Source: Taxillus chinensis
Lineage: Eukaryota; Streptophyta; Magnoliopsida; Santalales; Loranthaceae
Assembly: GCA_023512835.1 (NCBI GenBank)
Contig: CM042091.1
Span: forward strand, 45,408,284-45,472,283
Length of the DNA: 64,000 nt
Reading direction: 5' to 3'
Shown here in pieces: positions 1 through 13,570 of this stretch (its first letter is position 1; every line of letters begins with the position of its first letter). The translations under genes and the position numbers were made by a program. The notes beneath the pieces were generated by a model. That model was not told the DNA's origin. It saw only the letters and a list, made by a program, of their open reading frames with translations, and did not search any database.

Positions 1-1495
1 ATTAATTAAAGTTTAACTTTTTAATTTTTTTACTTTAGTACTAACTAAAGCAAAAATTAAAATTAAAATTTCACTTAAACTCTATAAATTCTTCCCAAAT
101 AATATAGCTATAATACAATGTATATTTAGCTTTAGAAAAAATTCAAGTTAAATTCAACTAAATTTATAGTTTTAGCTAATGTTATCATATTATTTTCTTA
201 TTGCAAAATCTTAAAGTCTTAAAAGCACTAATAGGATTTTCTATAGAAGTCTGTTTTTCTTTATTTAAGATAAAAAATCATAAAAAAACATCACCACATT
301 ATAATTCCTATATTTAACATTTTCAAAGAAATTTTTATATAGTTTCCAATATATTGAGAAATAATATTTAATCATTAAAATATACATATAAAATTTTCAC
401 ATCTTTCTTTCATGTTTTTCATAATTTTTACTTTCATTTCATATTAAATTTTAAAAGTTAAATTATTAAATAAAAAAAAATAGTATACAATATTGTTTTA
501 ATAATATAAGAAATAATTAAGAAAATTTATAGTAATATTTATTTGTATACGAAAGAAAAAATAATTTGAATATTTAAAAAATGACAAAAAAAATGAGAAA
601 ATTGTTGTTAGGACTCAAAGATCAAAAGTAAATTAGATTTACTGGTGAGCAAGGAAAGATTATCATATCCTTTATTTCGATACTTTATGATTTTTGTTTA
701 AAAATTCGATAGTTAAATTAAATATTTATATAATATATATCACATCAACAAAATTTTATGACGATATAGCAATTAAATTTTATACAAATTTAATTATAAA
801 AATTCAATAAATAAATAAAAATTATTTATTTTATCTCCTAAATTTTTTAATTAATTTTGCATAAAAAATATCATCACAATATTTTATAATATCGATACAT
901 ACTATGGATATAAATTCTTGAAACAACCATGCATGCACAGCAGCAATCCAATCCAGATAGAAAGATGATGGGCTGAAAGCCATTGGCATTTGAGACATTG
1001 CAGTGCCTCAACCAGAGGGGAAGTCACGCGGATTCCCAAAAAAGGATAACTTAAAAGAATTTTATATATTTACTGCGGCACGCATGTCAACAATCAATGA
1101 CACATACTGAAACATCAGATCCAGTCGGGCCCACATTCTAAATTTGAAGCCAAGCCCACCGGAGATTCCGGCCCAAATAAGGACCTTCTAGGCCCTATTA
1201 GTAAAAACAAATAAGTGAACTAAAGCACATGCACGCATGTAATAACAAAGGCGCCAGAAACACTTCAGCTCAACCTTTATAACCCCATATAATAATGCCT
1301 TAAACAAAGCCAACATATTTCACTAACTATACAAAATACAGGCAACCTATGTTAGTAGATTTCTTGTTCTTCCTCATTTTTTTAGTAACCCTGCAGATAC
1401 AAATCATTTGGTTTACTCAAAAACAAAAAAACAAAAAACAAAAACAAAAGGAATGAAACAAACAAAGAAACGAGATTATATGTTTCTTTAAAAAT
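1..1495. other. AT-rich intergenic DNA and kinesin 3' flank
   Basis: Positions 1-900 are very AT-rich with many A/T runs, and I see no coding segment, TIR or LTR terminus. From about 900 the composition rises toward the 3' end of the minus-strand kinesin gene, whose stop codon is at 1496-1498. The 3' untranslated region must lie between about 1300 and 1495, but I could not fix a polyadenylation site. Confidence 0.6.
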
Positions 1496-4400
1496 TCAGC
1501 CATAGCTCAGTCGATGATCCGAGGGTCGTGCATTAGTTTGGCGCCTTGGAATCCCAATCTCGCAAGCATTAACCCTGGCTGCAAAGCGCAGTGAGCACAG
1601 TGATTCTCCCAGTGAAGAAGGATCAGGTGACAAATTGACAATCATCAAAGTCTTGGAGTCACCACCAAGGCAGGGCTGATTATATTCAAAACATACATTG
1701 AAAGTCAGTTCACAGATAAATACTCAAAAGTTCCTCGGGTATCTCAACAACAAACATGCAAGGTAACAATCAATCTGCAGCAAACATTTCAATATATTTT
1801 ACCTGGAGAAGATATGTAAGCTTTGAATTCCTGAAAGGTACAAAATCTTCCTTCTTCGCCAACGCAAATATAACATCACTTAATGATGACAAGCTTTTGT
1901 TGATGGCCTAGTTAACGTTTTGAGGATAAAAAAGCTGGCCTTAGTAGAAGGAACTTTTATGTGATGAAAACCAATCAAACTTATATAACTTGGTATTGGT
2001 TGTTGAAATTTCAGACTACCTGAGTTTCTTTCAGTCGATCCCCAGTTGAACCACTTTTAGACAAACGCTCGCTACCAGCAAGATCAATGAGGTTCAGGAT
2101 ACCTTGTACTTGTTGTTCAGTGCTCTGGTAAATATCAATTTGAAAAAAAAGCCGAAAAAAAAAATTAGAAGACAACCATTGGCAGAAATTTAAATGAGCC
2201 AAATATGAGGGAGAAGAATAAATGCTACACAGTTGCAATCATCTCGAGCTTTAACATATACCTCGTTCACACCAGAGATTCGCAAAGTGAAGACGAAGTG
2301 ACTCCGAGAAGATTGCTCATTCATCTGTGTCCTGCCTACGGACCTATATATATCATTTAAGTAACTTATGTCATTTGGAAATTGGAAAACCTCTCGCTGT
2401 ACCGGCAGAATGATATTATTTTGGGCTTACATAGATTAGTGGTGGGTATAGGACAACACAATCAAATCTTTTTTAAATGTTCAAACCATGACAAAAATAC
2501 TTTAAGTAGTGTACGATGAGCAACCGACAACTAGCATAATGAAACCTCCAATTGCTTTTATGTTGCAGCTATCTTAACATCAATTGCACTTAATCAACCT
2601 TCATCTCCGGTTTTTTTTAAACAAAAAAGCAAACTAGTATGGCAAATACATAGCATAATGTTTCATGGTAAAGCACAGTCAAAAAGAAAAGGGCTCCTCT
2701 AAAATTATTACCTGCTCTGTGAAGCCTGATTTAAAAGATATGAAACTTCTCTAGAACTGTGGACATCCACAATGGTGAGATCGGCTACATGTGTGTTCCC
2801 ATTTGCATCATGTTTAATTGCATATTGTTTCCCCGGTGTACTATTTTCAGCTCGTGACATATCCGAACATGATCGACTTGTTGGTAACAAATCTCGGATT
2901 GTTTCATTGTATATTTCTAACATTGATACCTGTAAACATTCAAAAAAACACATTCGCTGATAACAAAAAATATTTTTTGTATTTTTAAAATGTTTAGTGT
3001 GAAGAGATTCATTATTACCTGCAAATCATATTTCCATCCTCGGGATTGAAGAGTCTGCCTACTTTGGAATATCTGCTCTAGGGAACGTGGTATCAATCCC
3101 TTCTGCTCTGGAAGTCCTGGCATGCCCATCATAGTATGAGTCTTACCTGAACCTGTCTGCCCATAGGCAAAAATACAAACCTGGGAAAGGGAAAAAAAAA
3201 AAATAAAATAATAATAATAATCACAGTTTGGGATAATTTCAGCTAAACTACACATATCAAGTGATTTAGACAAGAAAAAAACAGAGGTATTTAGATTACA
3301 CTAAACAAAATACAGTAATCAAAATAAGTGAATATTAAAATGCCTTCTTGAGAGACATAAACACAACGAATACATTCATATACATTCATACATACATAGC
3401 TGATCAGCATGAATAATCTTTATCCGCGGAACATCAATTTCAAAACGATAACATATATAAGACTAATAAGAGGATAATATTAATAGTCACCTTATAACCA
3501 TCGAGAGCACTTTGTACAAGCTGCGAGATTTCCACAAATACTTCTTCTTGTGAAGAATCAGGTACAAACACTCTGTCAAATGTAAAAGAGTGTTTTTGCC
3601 CTGGTAAAAATTTAAACTAGAAATCAGTTCCAAACAATTAAAGAGTTCAAGGTGGATAACAAAATAAAACACCCTGCATTGAGCATATATGGATTCGTTA
3701 TGGAGAGGAAATGACCATTTTGCAGCAAGTCAATGCCCCGGCCACAAGCTTCTGTTGATGTTGGGTACGAAATAAATTTGGTTTCAGTAACATTACTTTC
3801 CTCGGGCAATACAGGTCGAACTCTACAGAAAACCCGGATATTTCCTTTCAGTTCCTGCAACAAAAGACATCTCAATGAGAAAAAACTTAAGCAATTTGGA
3901 ACAGTGATGTGGAAGTTACCACCAACCAGTATAGTATTATGCAACTTTTTGCGTAATTTTTCTCCTTCGATAACTTTGTATTCTGCCTCTGTTAAGCGTT
4001 CTTGTAACTCATGAATGTGTTCCTTTTGCTGTTCAAATCCCTTTTTTGTCTCCAATGCAGACTGGTCAGAAATCTGCAAAATGAAAACAATATAAAAATA
4101 GTTACTGTGCATAAATAATTACAGTGAACAGGCCTTTTTTTTTTTGAAAGTTTTCCTTACAATATAACATAAAGAAGTTTTTTATTTGCAGATATCGCAA
4201 GTAATCCGCACATGAGCACCCACCCTACTTTGGATTAGTATGAATATTTTTTAAAATAATAACAATCCAATGGTGAGAGGGTGCTCCTGCGCGAATTACC
4301 TACATATAACATGACCCTAACATAAATTATCCTTTCAAAGAATATAACATTTAAATCATGAATAGAGTCCCATAATCTCTTCCATTAAAAATTACTGATG

Positions 4401-7220
4401 AATACTTTACCTGCACTCTGTTTTCTGCAATTGCTAGTTTTTCTAGCAATGACTTTATCTGTTCACTTTGAGCCAAACATCTAACCTGTAAACAATTCAA
4501 CACTTTTAAGAAGGCCAACAATATTAGAATAAGAAATAGTACAAAAACAGCATGAGATTATACGATAATAGTCATCCAAATCATTAGCAATACTGCTACC
4601 AAATATCTACAACTAGAAGGATAATGTAAACAGACCTCAAGGTCATTTGATTTTATAGTTAGGTTATCCAACTCAGCAAAGGATTTTCCAGTACATTCTT
4701 TAAAATTCACCACTTCTTCTGTTAAAGCCTCAACATTTAAGAGATGACGATCACGCTCGTCTCTCACTTGTTGCAGTTCCCCTCTTAGGCTTCCAACTTC
4801 ATTCACCAGTGCTTCATTTTGCTTCACAACCTCTACTTGCAATGCCTGAAAATATATCAATGAAATTGAATGGCACAACAAAACCATCCACAGTTTTCTG
4901 TATTAAAAGCCAATGTTACTCAATGTGATTTCAATTGATCAATGTTCAATTGTATTTGAAGTCAAGTAAATGTGCTTGAAAATAAAAATAAAAAACAAAA
5001 AACCAAAACAATACTTGATGGTGAAGTGATAATCACGGATTATAGCTCACAAACTAACATACCACACAAATAGACTCTATAACAACTATGTGATGGCTAC
5101 AAATGTGATCTAAAGAACACCGGAGAGGAGTTTCAATTCAATATCTTGGTTTAGCTTACTAAAGTATACCTTAATGCGCTAAACTTTACCTTGTAGCTAG
5201 AAAATGTGATCTTCTAATAAATTTAAATATTTTGCAACATTTTTGACACCACTTTTAAAGGATAACCAAAAAAACATATATATAAAATTTTATCCCCAAA
5301 CCAAATAATCAAACATATCAAATAAAAATAGCAAGTGTCATCATTATCACAGCATCTGTTACTAGCCCTTGTGTGTTATTTAATTAAGGCCAAAATCACT
5401 TAAATCTAAAACTGAAACTCCTAGTGAGTTCTCAAAAAAAATATCACTACAGCTAAGTAACTTATATCTTCTGCATTCCCTCCAGGTCATTAGAATATTC
5501 TTGATATACGTTTCACTTGCCAGAAGTAACTATCACTACAGCATCTGTTACTAGCCCTTATGTTTTATTTAATTAAGGCCAAAATCACTTAAATCTAAAA
5601 CTGAAACTCCTAGTGAGTTCTCAAAAAACATATCACTACAGCTAAGTAACTTATATCTTCTGCATTCCCTCCTGGTCTTTAGAATATTCTTGATATACGT
5701 TTCACTTGCCAGAAGTAACTATACCAGCCACTAAAACTCATCTGTAACAAGCATAAAGTATCAGTTCCACAGATGCATTCCCCAGAAGGCATACAACCAT
5801 AAAACTCCAGATGGATTTTGTCCAGATTTCAGAAAAACAAAAAGAAGGATGAAACAGGATTCAAAGTCAATATATATACGCCCATGTCAATCACAGGAAT
5901 GCTTTGATTCTTGAATGGGTCAGTTTCTGCTTAGTTATAATATCCCAAGTAAATTATCATTATCATAATATGTTCACATTAAAGACTCCTCAAAATGCGT
6001 TAACTCTTAGTCTCTTAATGCGGAAGTTCTTCTACATTTCAACTTTCAAAATGCCCACTTGGAAAGAACAAAAAAAAACTCACTTTTGTTGAAGTGAACT
6101 GTTCCTGCAGCACACCATGATGACCCCTCAAGGAGCTGAGGTTTTCCACTGCAGTAGTTTTCTCTTTCTCCACACGTTTGAGGGCCTCGTTCACCGTGGC
6201 AAGCTCTGTTTGAAGTTTGCTGTTGTACTGCTGCAAACTTGTGTTATACTCTTGTAACCGCTTGTACATGTCATTTAGTGATGATATCTGCAGCTTTCAA
6301 TAAAAACACAAATTAGAAAAAAAAAATCTAATTGGTTTTAGGGGAAAGTTTTGCTGAATTGGTAACCTTCTGACTAGCATTTTGATGCTCTCGTTGAGAT
6401 TTTGAGAGATCTTCGGATAGTGAATCACGCAACCTCTCGGCAGCAATTCTAGCCTCCTTCTCTCTCGTTAATGAATCCATTGCAACCTGGTTACAAAATA
6501 TATATATATATATACTTATTTAAAATAATCATAAAGCTGAACCAGTATGATCTACAAATCGCAAATGAAGATGTGAAGCTCACCGACTTATCGGCTTCTT
6601 CTCTTGCGAGCTTCTGTTGTGAAGAGGCATAGTTTTTCTTCAGCTCCGCGATAATGGAATTCAACTCTTCGTCCTTGTTTTTCATCAGAAGCTCTAGGGG
6701 ACAAACAAAGCAGGACAAACAACGTGAACATTTGATTCTTTGCTTTCCTTATTCTAGGAAATCAGAAAAGAAAAAAATCTCCAATTTTACCCATTTCATT
6801 GCACTTCCTCTCAGCCAGTTCTAGCGTACTCCGTAGCCTTTGCTGCTCCAGGAAGTAGCTCCCTTCGATCCCTTGGAACCATTTGATGCAAAGCCTAAGC
6901 TTTTTTATGTACTCCATCATTTGCTCACATTTTTCCTTGAAAACGAAAATTTATAAGATAAAAATAATCACCACACAGAAAAGACAACACGAATAAAAAG
7001 AATAATTGAGACCCACTGCACTAACCTTGAGATTGAACTTGTTCTTGCCCTTCATTTTCTCATTCAACAACGCCTCCACTTCTTCTCTTGTGAACTCAAT
7101 GGCGGTGGCAGCGGCGGCACAATCAGAGCCCCCATTGATTCCTGGTCCCAGATCCGCCTCTCCTCCATTCACAACAGAAAGCGCTTGCCGGATCTTCCCG
7201 TTGCTCGGCGGCCCAGCCAT
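1496..7220 (-). CDS. KIN14N: C-terminal motor kinesin, KIN-14M/N (KatB/KatC) type, 16 exons
   Basis: Minus-end-directed microtubule motor of the plant kinesin-14 family, expected to work in spindle and phragmoplast microtubule organisation. Coding exons, 5' to 3': 7220-7026, 6935-6791, 6693-6584, 6486-6367, 6287-6084, 4845-4636, 4485-4411, 4073-3927, 3854-3716, 3600-3491, 3180-3019, 2929-2712, 2343-2262, 2124-2020, 1907-1803, 1675-1496. They sum to 2307 nt, 768 residues plus stop, with GT-AG at every intron. Residues 1-50 are a variable head starting [14 protein letters not shown]. Residues ~50-400 are a coiled-coil stalk. The kinesin-14 neck ([11 protein letters not shown]) starts near 406. 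The motor carries the P-loop GQTGSGKT (492-499), switch I SSRSH (623-627) and switch II DLAGSE (653-658), and the protein ends RLSYG. Head, length and motor at the C terminus match KatB/KatC better than ATK1/ATK5. The start is the first ATG in frame and gives the family-type N terminus. No disruption is seen. The M versus N paralogue is not resolved; the symbol follows the usual naming of single-copy orthologues. Confidence 0.95.
4201..4300. repeat. Foldback / MITE-like inverted repeat in kinesin intron 8
   Basis: The arms at 4201-4236 and 4264-4300 are imperfect inverted repeats of about 37 bp sharing GAGCACCC and TTGGATT blocks, separated by about 27 AT-rich bases. The transcript would fold into a long hairpin here. 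A small MITE is the likely origin. I could not identify a target duplication. Confidence 0.6.
5343..5720. repeat. 189-bp tandem duplication in kinesin intron 5
   Basis: Two adjacent near-identical copies, 5343-5531 and 5532-5720. Anchors such as GCATCTGTTACTAGCC (5352 and 5541) and CAGAAGTAAC (5521 and 5710) are each exactly 189 bp apart. Only a few substitutions separate the copies, so the duplication is recent. It lies inside a 1.2-kb intron and does not touch an exon. Confidence 0.9.
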
Positions 7221-7800
7221 ATCGCTCACTCCCCAACCCAGATTCGAACCGACCCTCCACCGCGGATCTACCCCCAAATCATCAACATTCTATATAAATA
7301 ATCAATTGTATAGGTGTTAAACCAAGGCGAGAACCGATCAGAACCCAAATGCAGAGAGTTTCGAGGAGGGAAAAGGAACAGGGCGCGCAAATCAAACCTT
7401 AGGGTAGGGGAAGAAGGTGGTGGCAGCGGCGATTTGGTGGACTGGACTTGTTGCCAGTTCCTGGGTATGCTTCTTGTGGGGCCTTGGATTGGGTTCGAAG
7501 CTAAACCCTGAGGACTTGTTGTGAGTGACGGGCCGTCGCTGTTTTTGTTTAAAAAACAAAAAACCAAATTAACCAGGAGGATTCAGGAACACGGCTCACG
7601 CGACACGACAGACAAAACACAAATGAAGCCAATCTGCGTGCTTCTCTCTCTAGAAGCGCGAGGCCAACTTTCTCTCTCTAACTCGTGAATTGACTGAGGG
7701 TTGAATCTGAGGGGCTGGCTGGCTCTAGGCTTGCACTTTAGACGGAGAGAGAGGGAGAGAGAGGCGACTGGGGACTTCAAGGAGGTGCGTAATTTGAATT
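7221..7800 (-). promoter_or_regulatory. Kinesin 5' UTR / promoter region
   Basis: This is the sequence upstream of the kinesin ATG on the minus strand. It contains a pyrimidine-rich patch on the minus strand at about 7741-7770, of the kind often found in plant core promoters and leaders, and another CT-rich patch near 7640-7680. A 5' UTR intron ending at a TTATATAG acceptor near 7290 is possible but not provable. Short open frames on both strands here are low in complexity and unlike any protein I know. Confidence 0.4.
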
Positions 7801-9725
7801 ATTTTGAAATTGAAGGCAGCGCTCCTCTCGGAGATCCGTTTGACAATCTCTTCTCCCTAAATTGCCCCTCTGATTTTTTATTACATTTCCTAAACTCTTC
7901 TCATAATATATATATATATATAAAAGAAAATATTAAAGGAGAAATAAATATAATAAGTGTGATTCGTTTGATAATTATGATTAAACCATTATAAACAAAA
8001 AAAAACACTACCATAGGATTTTCTATGAGTCCGAGTTTCCCATAAATTAATTTTTTTAATTATTTTATAAATATATATATGTGTGTGTACATATGACATC
8101 ATATATGAAATTTTTAATTTTTTAAAATACGGACTAGTTTTGATTAATGGCACACCGTATCACATTTTCCCTATATTTATAGAACATAATAATAGTGTTC
8201 GATAATATATGATTATAGTAATTTTTTAACGCCGTCAATATATTGTCACCCAAATGGTGTATTACTAAAAAAACGTGCTACCAGGCAATATAATCCCATT
8301 ACCTTTATATAATGCAAATAAAATTTATAGATTCTGATTTTTTTTTTTGAAGTAATATGCGATATCTACTGTTATCACTTATATAATATATAGGGGAAAC
8401 TGAAAATTTTCACTTGATTTCCAAAATTTTGGACATACAGCTACTCCTGAAATTAAGGTACCCGTTTTGGCTATAAAAAAAAAGAAGAAGAAAAAAAAAA
8501 GGCTTAACGGGGGAATATTATTAAAACAAACATATGCTGATCGCCTCTCAATAAAGAATAAATGCTGTTTGAAATCTTATTATTATTTTAATAGCAATGA
8601 TAAACTGTTTCAATGTTTTATTCCAACAATAAAATATTTATGTGAAAATTATAAGATAGAGGAGCATCATCATAGGCTGGATTTGGATAAAGGGGGGTGA
8701 CAAATTAAAAGATGACGATGCCATATAAATTCTTACGATACATTTTTGAAGAAAAGCATTAATTGAGCACGAAAGTTGATTCGCCGAGCGACTATATTTC
8801 GATTTCGACCGTTGAATTAAATTGATATCTTGAAAATATTATTTTGTTTTTTTAAATTTTTTAACTTTTACAATAATACTCCTCACTTCTACTTTTATTA
8901 AATTCAAACATATAAGATTGGATTGATTTTGTTTATTTTATAAGCAAACAAAATTAATTTTAAAAATTTTTAATAAAAAACAAAAAAACAGAAATTTTCA
9001 TAACTACTTTCCCATGAAATAATTTCATAAGTTATAAAATATCAATATTAATCTTAATTAAAAGAAATACATGTTTAAAATTAAAAAAGTGAAAATATTT
9101 TTATCATTTTAAGCTTTCATGCTAAATTTATTTTTAATTTGACAAACATTTATTGTCTAATTTTAAAATTTACAATACTTTTAAAATTATTATTTATCAA
9201 ATATTCATCTACTTTGCATAATAACTTTTTAAAAGCATTTTCAATGCTAGTAAGCTAAAGTTATATTTAACTTGTTACAGTAAGATTTTAACTAATGACA
9301 TTCAAATGGTATATTATCTAATTTTTTCTTAACATTTTATCTTTTCAATCTACCGCTTCATACATATTCTCAAAATCCAAATCCTTAATAGAAATTAGGA
9401 TAAAATACCATGGATTTGTTGCTGGGAAGTGCGACGCTCTGAGAGGAGGTAATGGTCGATTCGCCACTCGGGAGAGAGGGTGACGCAAGGAGGAGGGAAC
9501 CATGTGAGACATGGGGAGGGGTGAGACGCAGGGGAGTTGCCATCGTGGAGGGGGTTAGCGAAGAGGCAATCGCAAGTAGGCATGGCGTATTAGCGGCACC
9601 GAAGGATGGAGCCATCGGGGGAGGACAAGGGACTTGAGGAGGTGGAAGTCGTGCTACCCCACCAAGTCGCTAATGTAGATGGGCCCACCAAAGGTATGAG
9701 GCAGCGTGGAACTAAGCGAAGGGGT

Positions 9726-9762
<37 letters not shown>

Positions 9763-10188
9763 GGGAACGACATCAATCTCATTGTCCTACCGAGCTAAGG
9801 CCATAGTCAGTGCAGGGGGAATGAGAAGGGGACACGGGAGGGGGAGGGATCAAGATGAGACACATGACGGATGTGTAATTTTATCATATTTACTTATCTG
9901 GCAGGATCAGCTAAAGTACAAATAAAAGATATATTTAGCTTTTATTTTCGCTTTAGCTACTAGTATACCTAAATCATTAAAAAAAAAAGTTATAGTCATA
10001 TTTTACTATAATTTTTGCACGTGTTAAAAGATGCTCGCAACACATTTAAAAGCAACATCTATAAGAAATATAATATTATCAAAAACGTCGCAAAAAATAT
10101 ATAACTCTACCTCGTAGTCCTCAAGGCTTAAAAAGACTATTTTATTCATTAAACTAAATCAAGGGCATAAATTGAGTTTGATTTCATG
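7801..10188. other. Intergenic, AT-rich with a G-rich island
   Basis: Mostly AT-rich sequence without recognisable genes. A purine/G-rich island at about 9420-9880 differs sharply in composition and includes a (GA)n microsatellite at 9729-9760. Open frames inside the island occur on both strands and look compositional. I see no splice-linked coding signal. Confidence 0.5.
9729..9760. repeat. (GA)n microsatellite
   Basis: Sixteen uninterrupted AG units within the G-rich island. Confidence 0.95.
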
Positions 10189-10196
10189 GACGAAAC

Positions 10197-10985
10197 TAGG
10201 GGTGGGCAACGGATATCCGCCCCCGTTATCCCGTCCGTTATCCGCTCTGCCCTCGCAATGTGGGGCGGGTTACCCCGCCTAGGCAAGAGCAGGGTGCGAT
10301 TTTTAAACTTGACACCCCGCCCCCAGACGGAGATGGGGATCGGTAATAGGTAGCGGGGTACCCCGCCCCGCTCCCGCCATGCTTAATTTTAATAATGTTT
10401 ATTTATAATTTTATAACATTTTAAATATTATTATTTAACTATTATTTATGATTTTTGATAGCTTTGAATGATATTTATTATTGTAAAATTACATTATTTT
10501 TGATAATTTTTAGGTTAAAAATGATGTCGAATTTTGATTTAAGCCAAAATTATTGATATAAACAGATCTAATATAAAACGATAATAAGATGCGAGCAAAT
10601 AAAACCTCATTCACAGACATATTAAAGAACGATATAACCTGTCCCGCCTACATATGGAACAAGATACAATCTTAAAATTTAATCTACCACCTAACCGATG
10701 GCAGGAAGTGGTAAAAGGTTGATTCCGCCTAGATAGTACCCGAATTACTCGTATCAACTATTTCGTGGAGCCTCTAAAAGGCAAGATTGTCTTAAGAGGG
10801 AGATCAATAAAAGCCGGTAACGGGCGGATGAAGCCTCTCCCCGCTAACCCCGCCATAGGACGGGGTATCCCGCCTTGCCTACACATGGGACGAGTTATGA
10901 TTTTAAAAAATTTTTACTCACCTAGACAGAAGTGAAATACGATAATATGTTAACTCCGCCCCCACAATAGCGGGTAACACCCCTA
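10197..10985. mobile_element. Non-autonomous hAT transposon (789 bp) with perfect 8-bp TSD
   Basis: The element begins TAGGGGTG and ends CACCCCTA, an exact 8-bp terminal inverted repeat, and further imperfect symmetry extends inward (GGGCAAC versus GGGTAAC). It is flanked by identical 8-bp repeats GACGAAAC at 10189-10196 and 10986-10993. Eight-base target duplication and this TIR type are hallmarks of the hAT superfamily. The inside has CCCGCC/GGCGGG-rich subterminal blocks around an AT-rich core and no transposase frame, so it would need a transposase in trans. Confidence 0.9.
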
Positions 10986-11858
10986 GACGAAACTACAACA
11001 TTACGAATGCAACGGCCACAACAAACCCTAAAAAGTAATTACCTTTTGACAATTCGCGGTGCATGATGATAAAATATTAAATTTACTTTGTAAAAATGAT
11101 TATTTTTTAAAGTTTGAACGTTGTGTCAGTGCTCATAAATAATAGTACACTGGATGTAAGCTTTCTCCCGCCTCTACAAGAACAATATGTCAATATTCAA
11201 AGAGGGCGCGGGTAGCCGGGTAGGCGATCTAAAAATAACACTTGAATTTCATTTTTAAATTACCGTTAATAACATTTATATTATTATTATTATTAAGTAA
11301 AAAAAACTCACTCAATCACTTTGTTAGGATGTATTTTATTTTTTTAAAATAATTTTTATTTGAGAGAAAAAATATTTTTTTAAAATAATATATATATATA
11401 ATATTATAAATTTATTTATAAAATAAAAAATATTTAAATCTCTCGCCAAAAGCCCCTCATAGTTTAAAATTCAATTATTTATATATTTCACCGTTTTTTT
11501 AAGAAACAATCACCGTAAATAGTCGTGGCAAATCTTGCCTCAATCACTCGAGCACACTTTTTATCTGGCGCTCACACAAAATCGTCACTGTTTATATATA
11601 CCAAGTAGTAGTAGTAGTAGAAATAACCCGACGTCCCTGCACCACCACACCAGTTGATCTGGGGCTAACAATTATTTTGTTTAATTGACTCTACTGTAGG
11701 ATGCTTGTAGGCTTGTAGCAAAATGTGTTCGCCTATTATGAATTTAATTGTTATGATTGTGGAGGAGGAGGGTAGGTAGGTAATCAATAATCAATTCAAT
11801 TCGTTGGGGGAAAAAGGTAAGTCAGTGAGTCATGTGTCACCCACATTAGACTGTCTCG

Positions 11859-11861
<3 letters not shown>

Positions 11862-11933
<72 letters not shown>
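11862..11933. repeat. Compound (TA)n(GA)n microsatellite
   Basis: About 14 TA units (11862-11890) run directly into about 21 GA units (11891-11933). Open frames crossing it on both strands are artefacts of the repeat. Confidence 0.95.
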
Positions 11934-11934
<1 letters not shown>

Positions 11935-13254
11935 CAACAGCATTTTCGGGCATCACATGGAGGCTGTCACCTCTAGCCTTGTTCCTGGCATGCATCTTCT
12001 CAAGTCTGTTCTGTTCCTTGTGGCGTGTGGGTACAGCGTACAAGTCCTCGGCAGCGTATACTAACACGTCACATGTCACATGCTTTTATATATAGAGAGA
12101 GTCAACAGGTTAATTAATGTGATTTTTATTTTTATTTTTATTTTTAAAATACAATAGTTGTGTTTTTTTGTCAGGACATATGGACAAGTTTGATTAAGGT
12201 ACATTTTATTTTTATTTTTAAAATATAATACTTTTTTTGTAAAAAACTAAAAATAATAATATATTATTTTTATTTTAAGTATTATTAAAAATGAAATTAA
12301 TATTATATTTAAATATATATAATATTAAAAATAGCTCAAATAAACTTGTCTTTAGTTTTTTTCTTCGTCATGCAATAATTATATATAGAGGGAGAGAGAG
12401 AGACACACACTCAATGTTCTAGGGCGTCCCCAGTTTGCATGCAGTGACGGTTACAGTTAATAACAGCAAGTATACCATGTGTCACCGCCACATATTCAGA
12501 TAAATTATATTGCTCGCGAAAAATAAAATAAAATACTCAAATTAATTAAAGAAAAGGCAGGCAGTGGCATACATGAAATGCGGATGGGATACCGGCGGTC
12601 GGAATACAAACTTGATTACAGCCATGCACGTATATACTCGGTCAGTTACAACTTCAGTGTCAATCATTTGTGATTTGCATGTACGCAGATCATCATTTCT
12701 CCCGCAATTTGATGCTATTAAAATTATGATTTATCATACAAATCAACAATGTTTTTTTTGCTAATTACATGTAGATAGATTTCATCTAAACTTACAAATG
12801 TATCTTGCATTATGACTATTAAAATTGCAAATAGAATCAGACCAATTCATTCTATTAAAATTGTGAAAGTTCACTTCACAACAGAGCGAATCAGTCTATT
12901 ATGCATTTCTTTTAGACACTTTGCAAATATGCACGGATGCCACTTCACTTGAAACTTCATCAACCCAAATTCTTACACTGTTGACTTTAATTTGTTGCCA
13001 TCAATTATATGCTATTGACATTTGTTGGTGTCTTCTAAATGTTAACTTTATGTTTTTCTTTAGATAAATATTCAAACTTCTCTCCATGTGGTTAAAACTT
13101 ATGCAAACTCAAACTCTATTTATGAGCTCACTCTAACAAGATCATTTTATATATGAAGTTATTCAAACATGTTAATTTTATCTTTTTTTTTGTATTAGCT
13201 TTTTCTTTGAGCAAGTTTGATCAAATCCATATTCAACACACTACTTTTGGATCC

Positions 13255-13570
13255 ATATACAACAAAATGTACATTCATGGCATATAAATTGAAAATGGTT
13301 ATAAAATACAAATTGTTTTATATAGTCTCAAATGAGATGAACCTGGCAATAACAAAGAATATCAATTTTCCCAGTTTTAGGTTAAGATTAAAATATACAT
13401 ACAAATAGTAGATTACAACAAATGTGTATTCATGAGATATAATTTGAAAGCGCTTATAAAATGCAAATTATTTTTTGTAGTCACAAATGAGATGAACCTG
13501 GCAATAAAAAAATTTCAATTCACCCAGTTTTAGGTTAAGATTAAAATATACATATAGACAGCAGATTACA
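13255..13570. repeat. ~155-bp imperfect tandem duplication
   Basis: Two consecutive copies share GAGATGAACCTGGCAATAA (13334 and 13489, 155 bp apart), CCAGTTTTAGGTTAAGATTA and the flanking AT-rich sequence. Divergence is moderate, with small indels. No terminal inverted repeat is apparent. Confidence 0.8.

Noticed and set aside
11804..12079. Frames with alternating Tyr-Ile or Arg-Glu / Ser-Leu residues
   Set aside because: These are translations of the (TA)n and (GA)n microsatellites.
13217..13408. 63-codon frame in the 155-bp tandem repeat
   Set aside because: The frame is not preserved in the second repeat copy.
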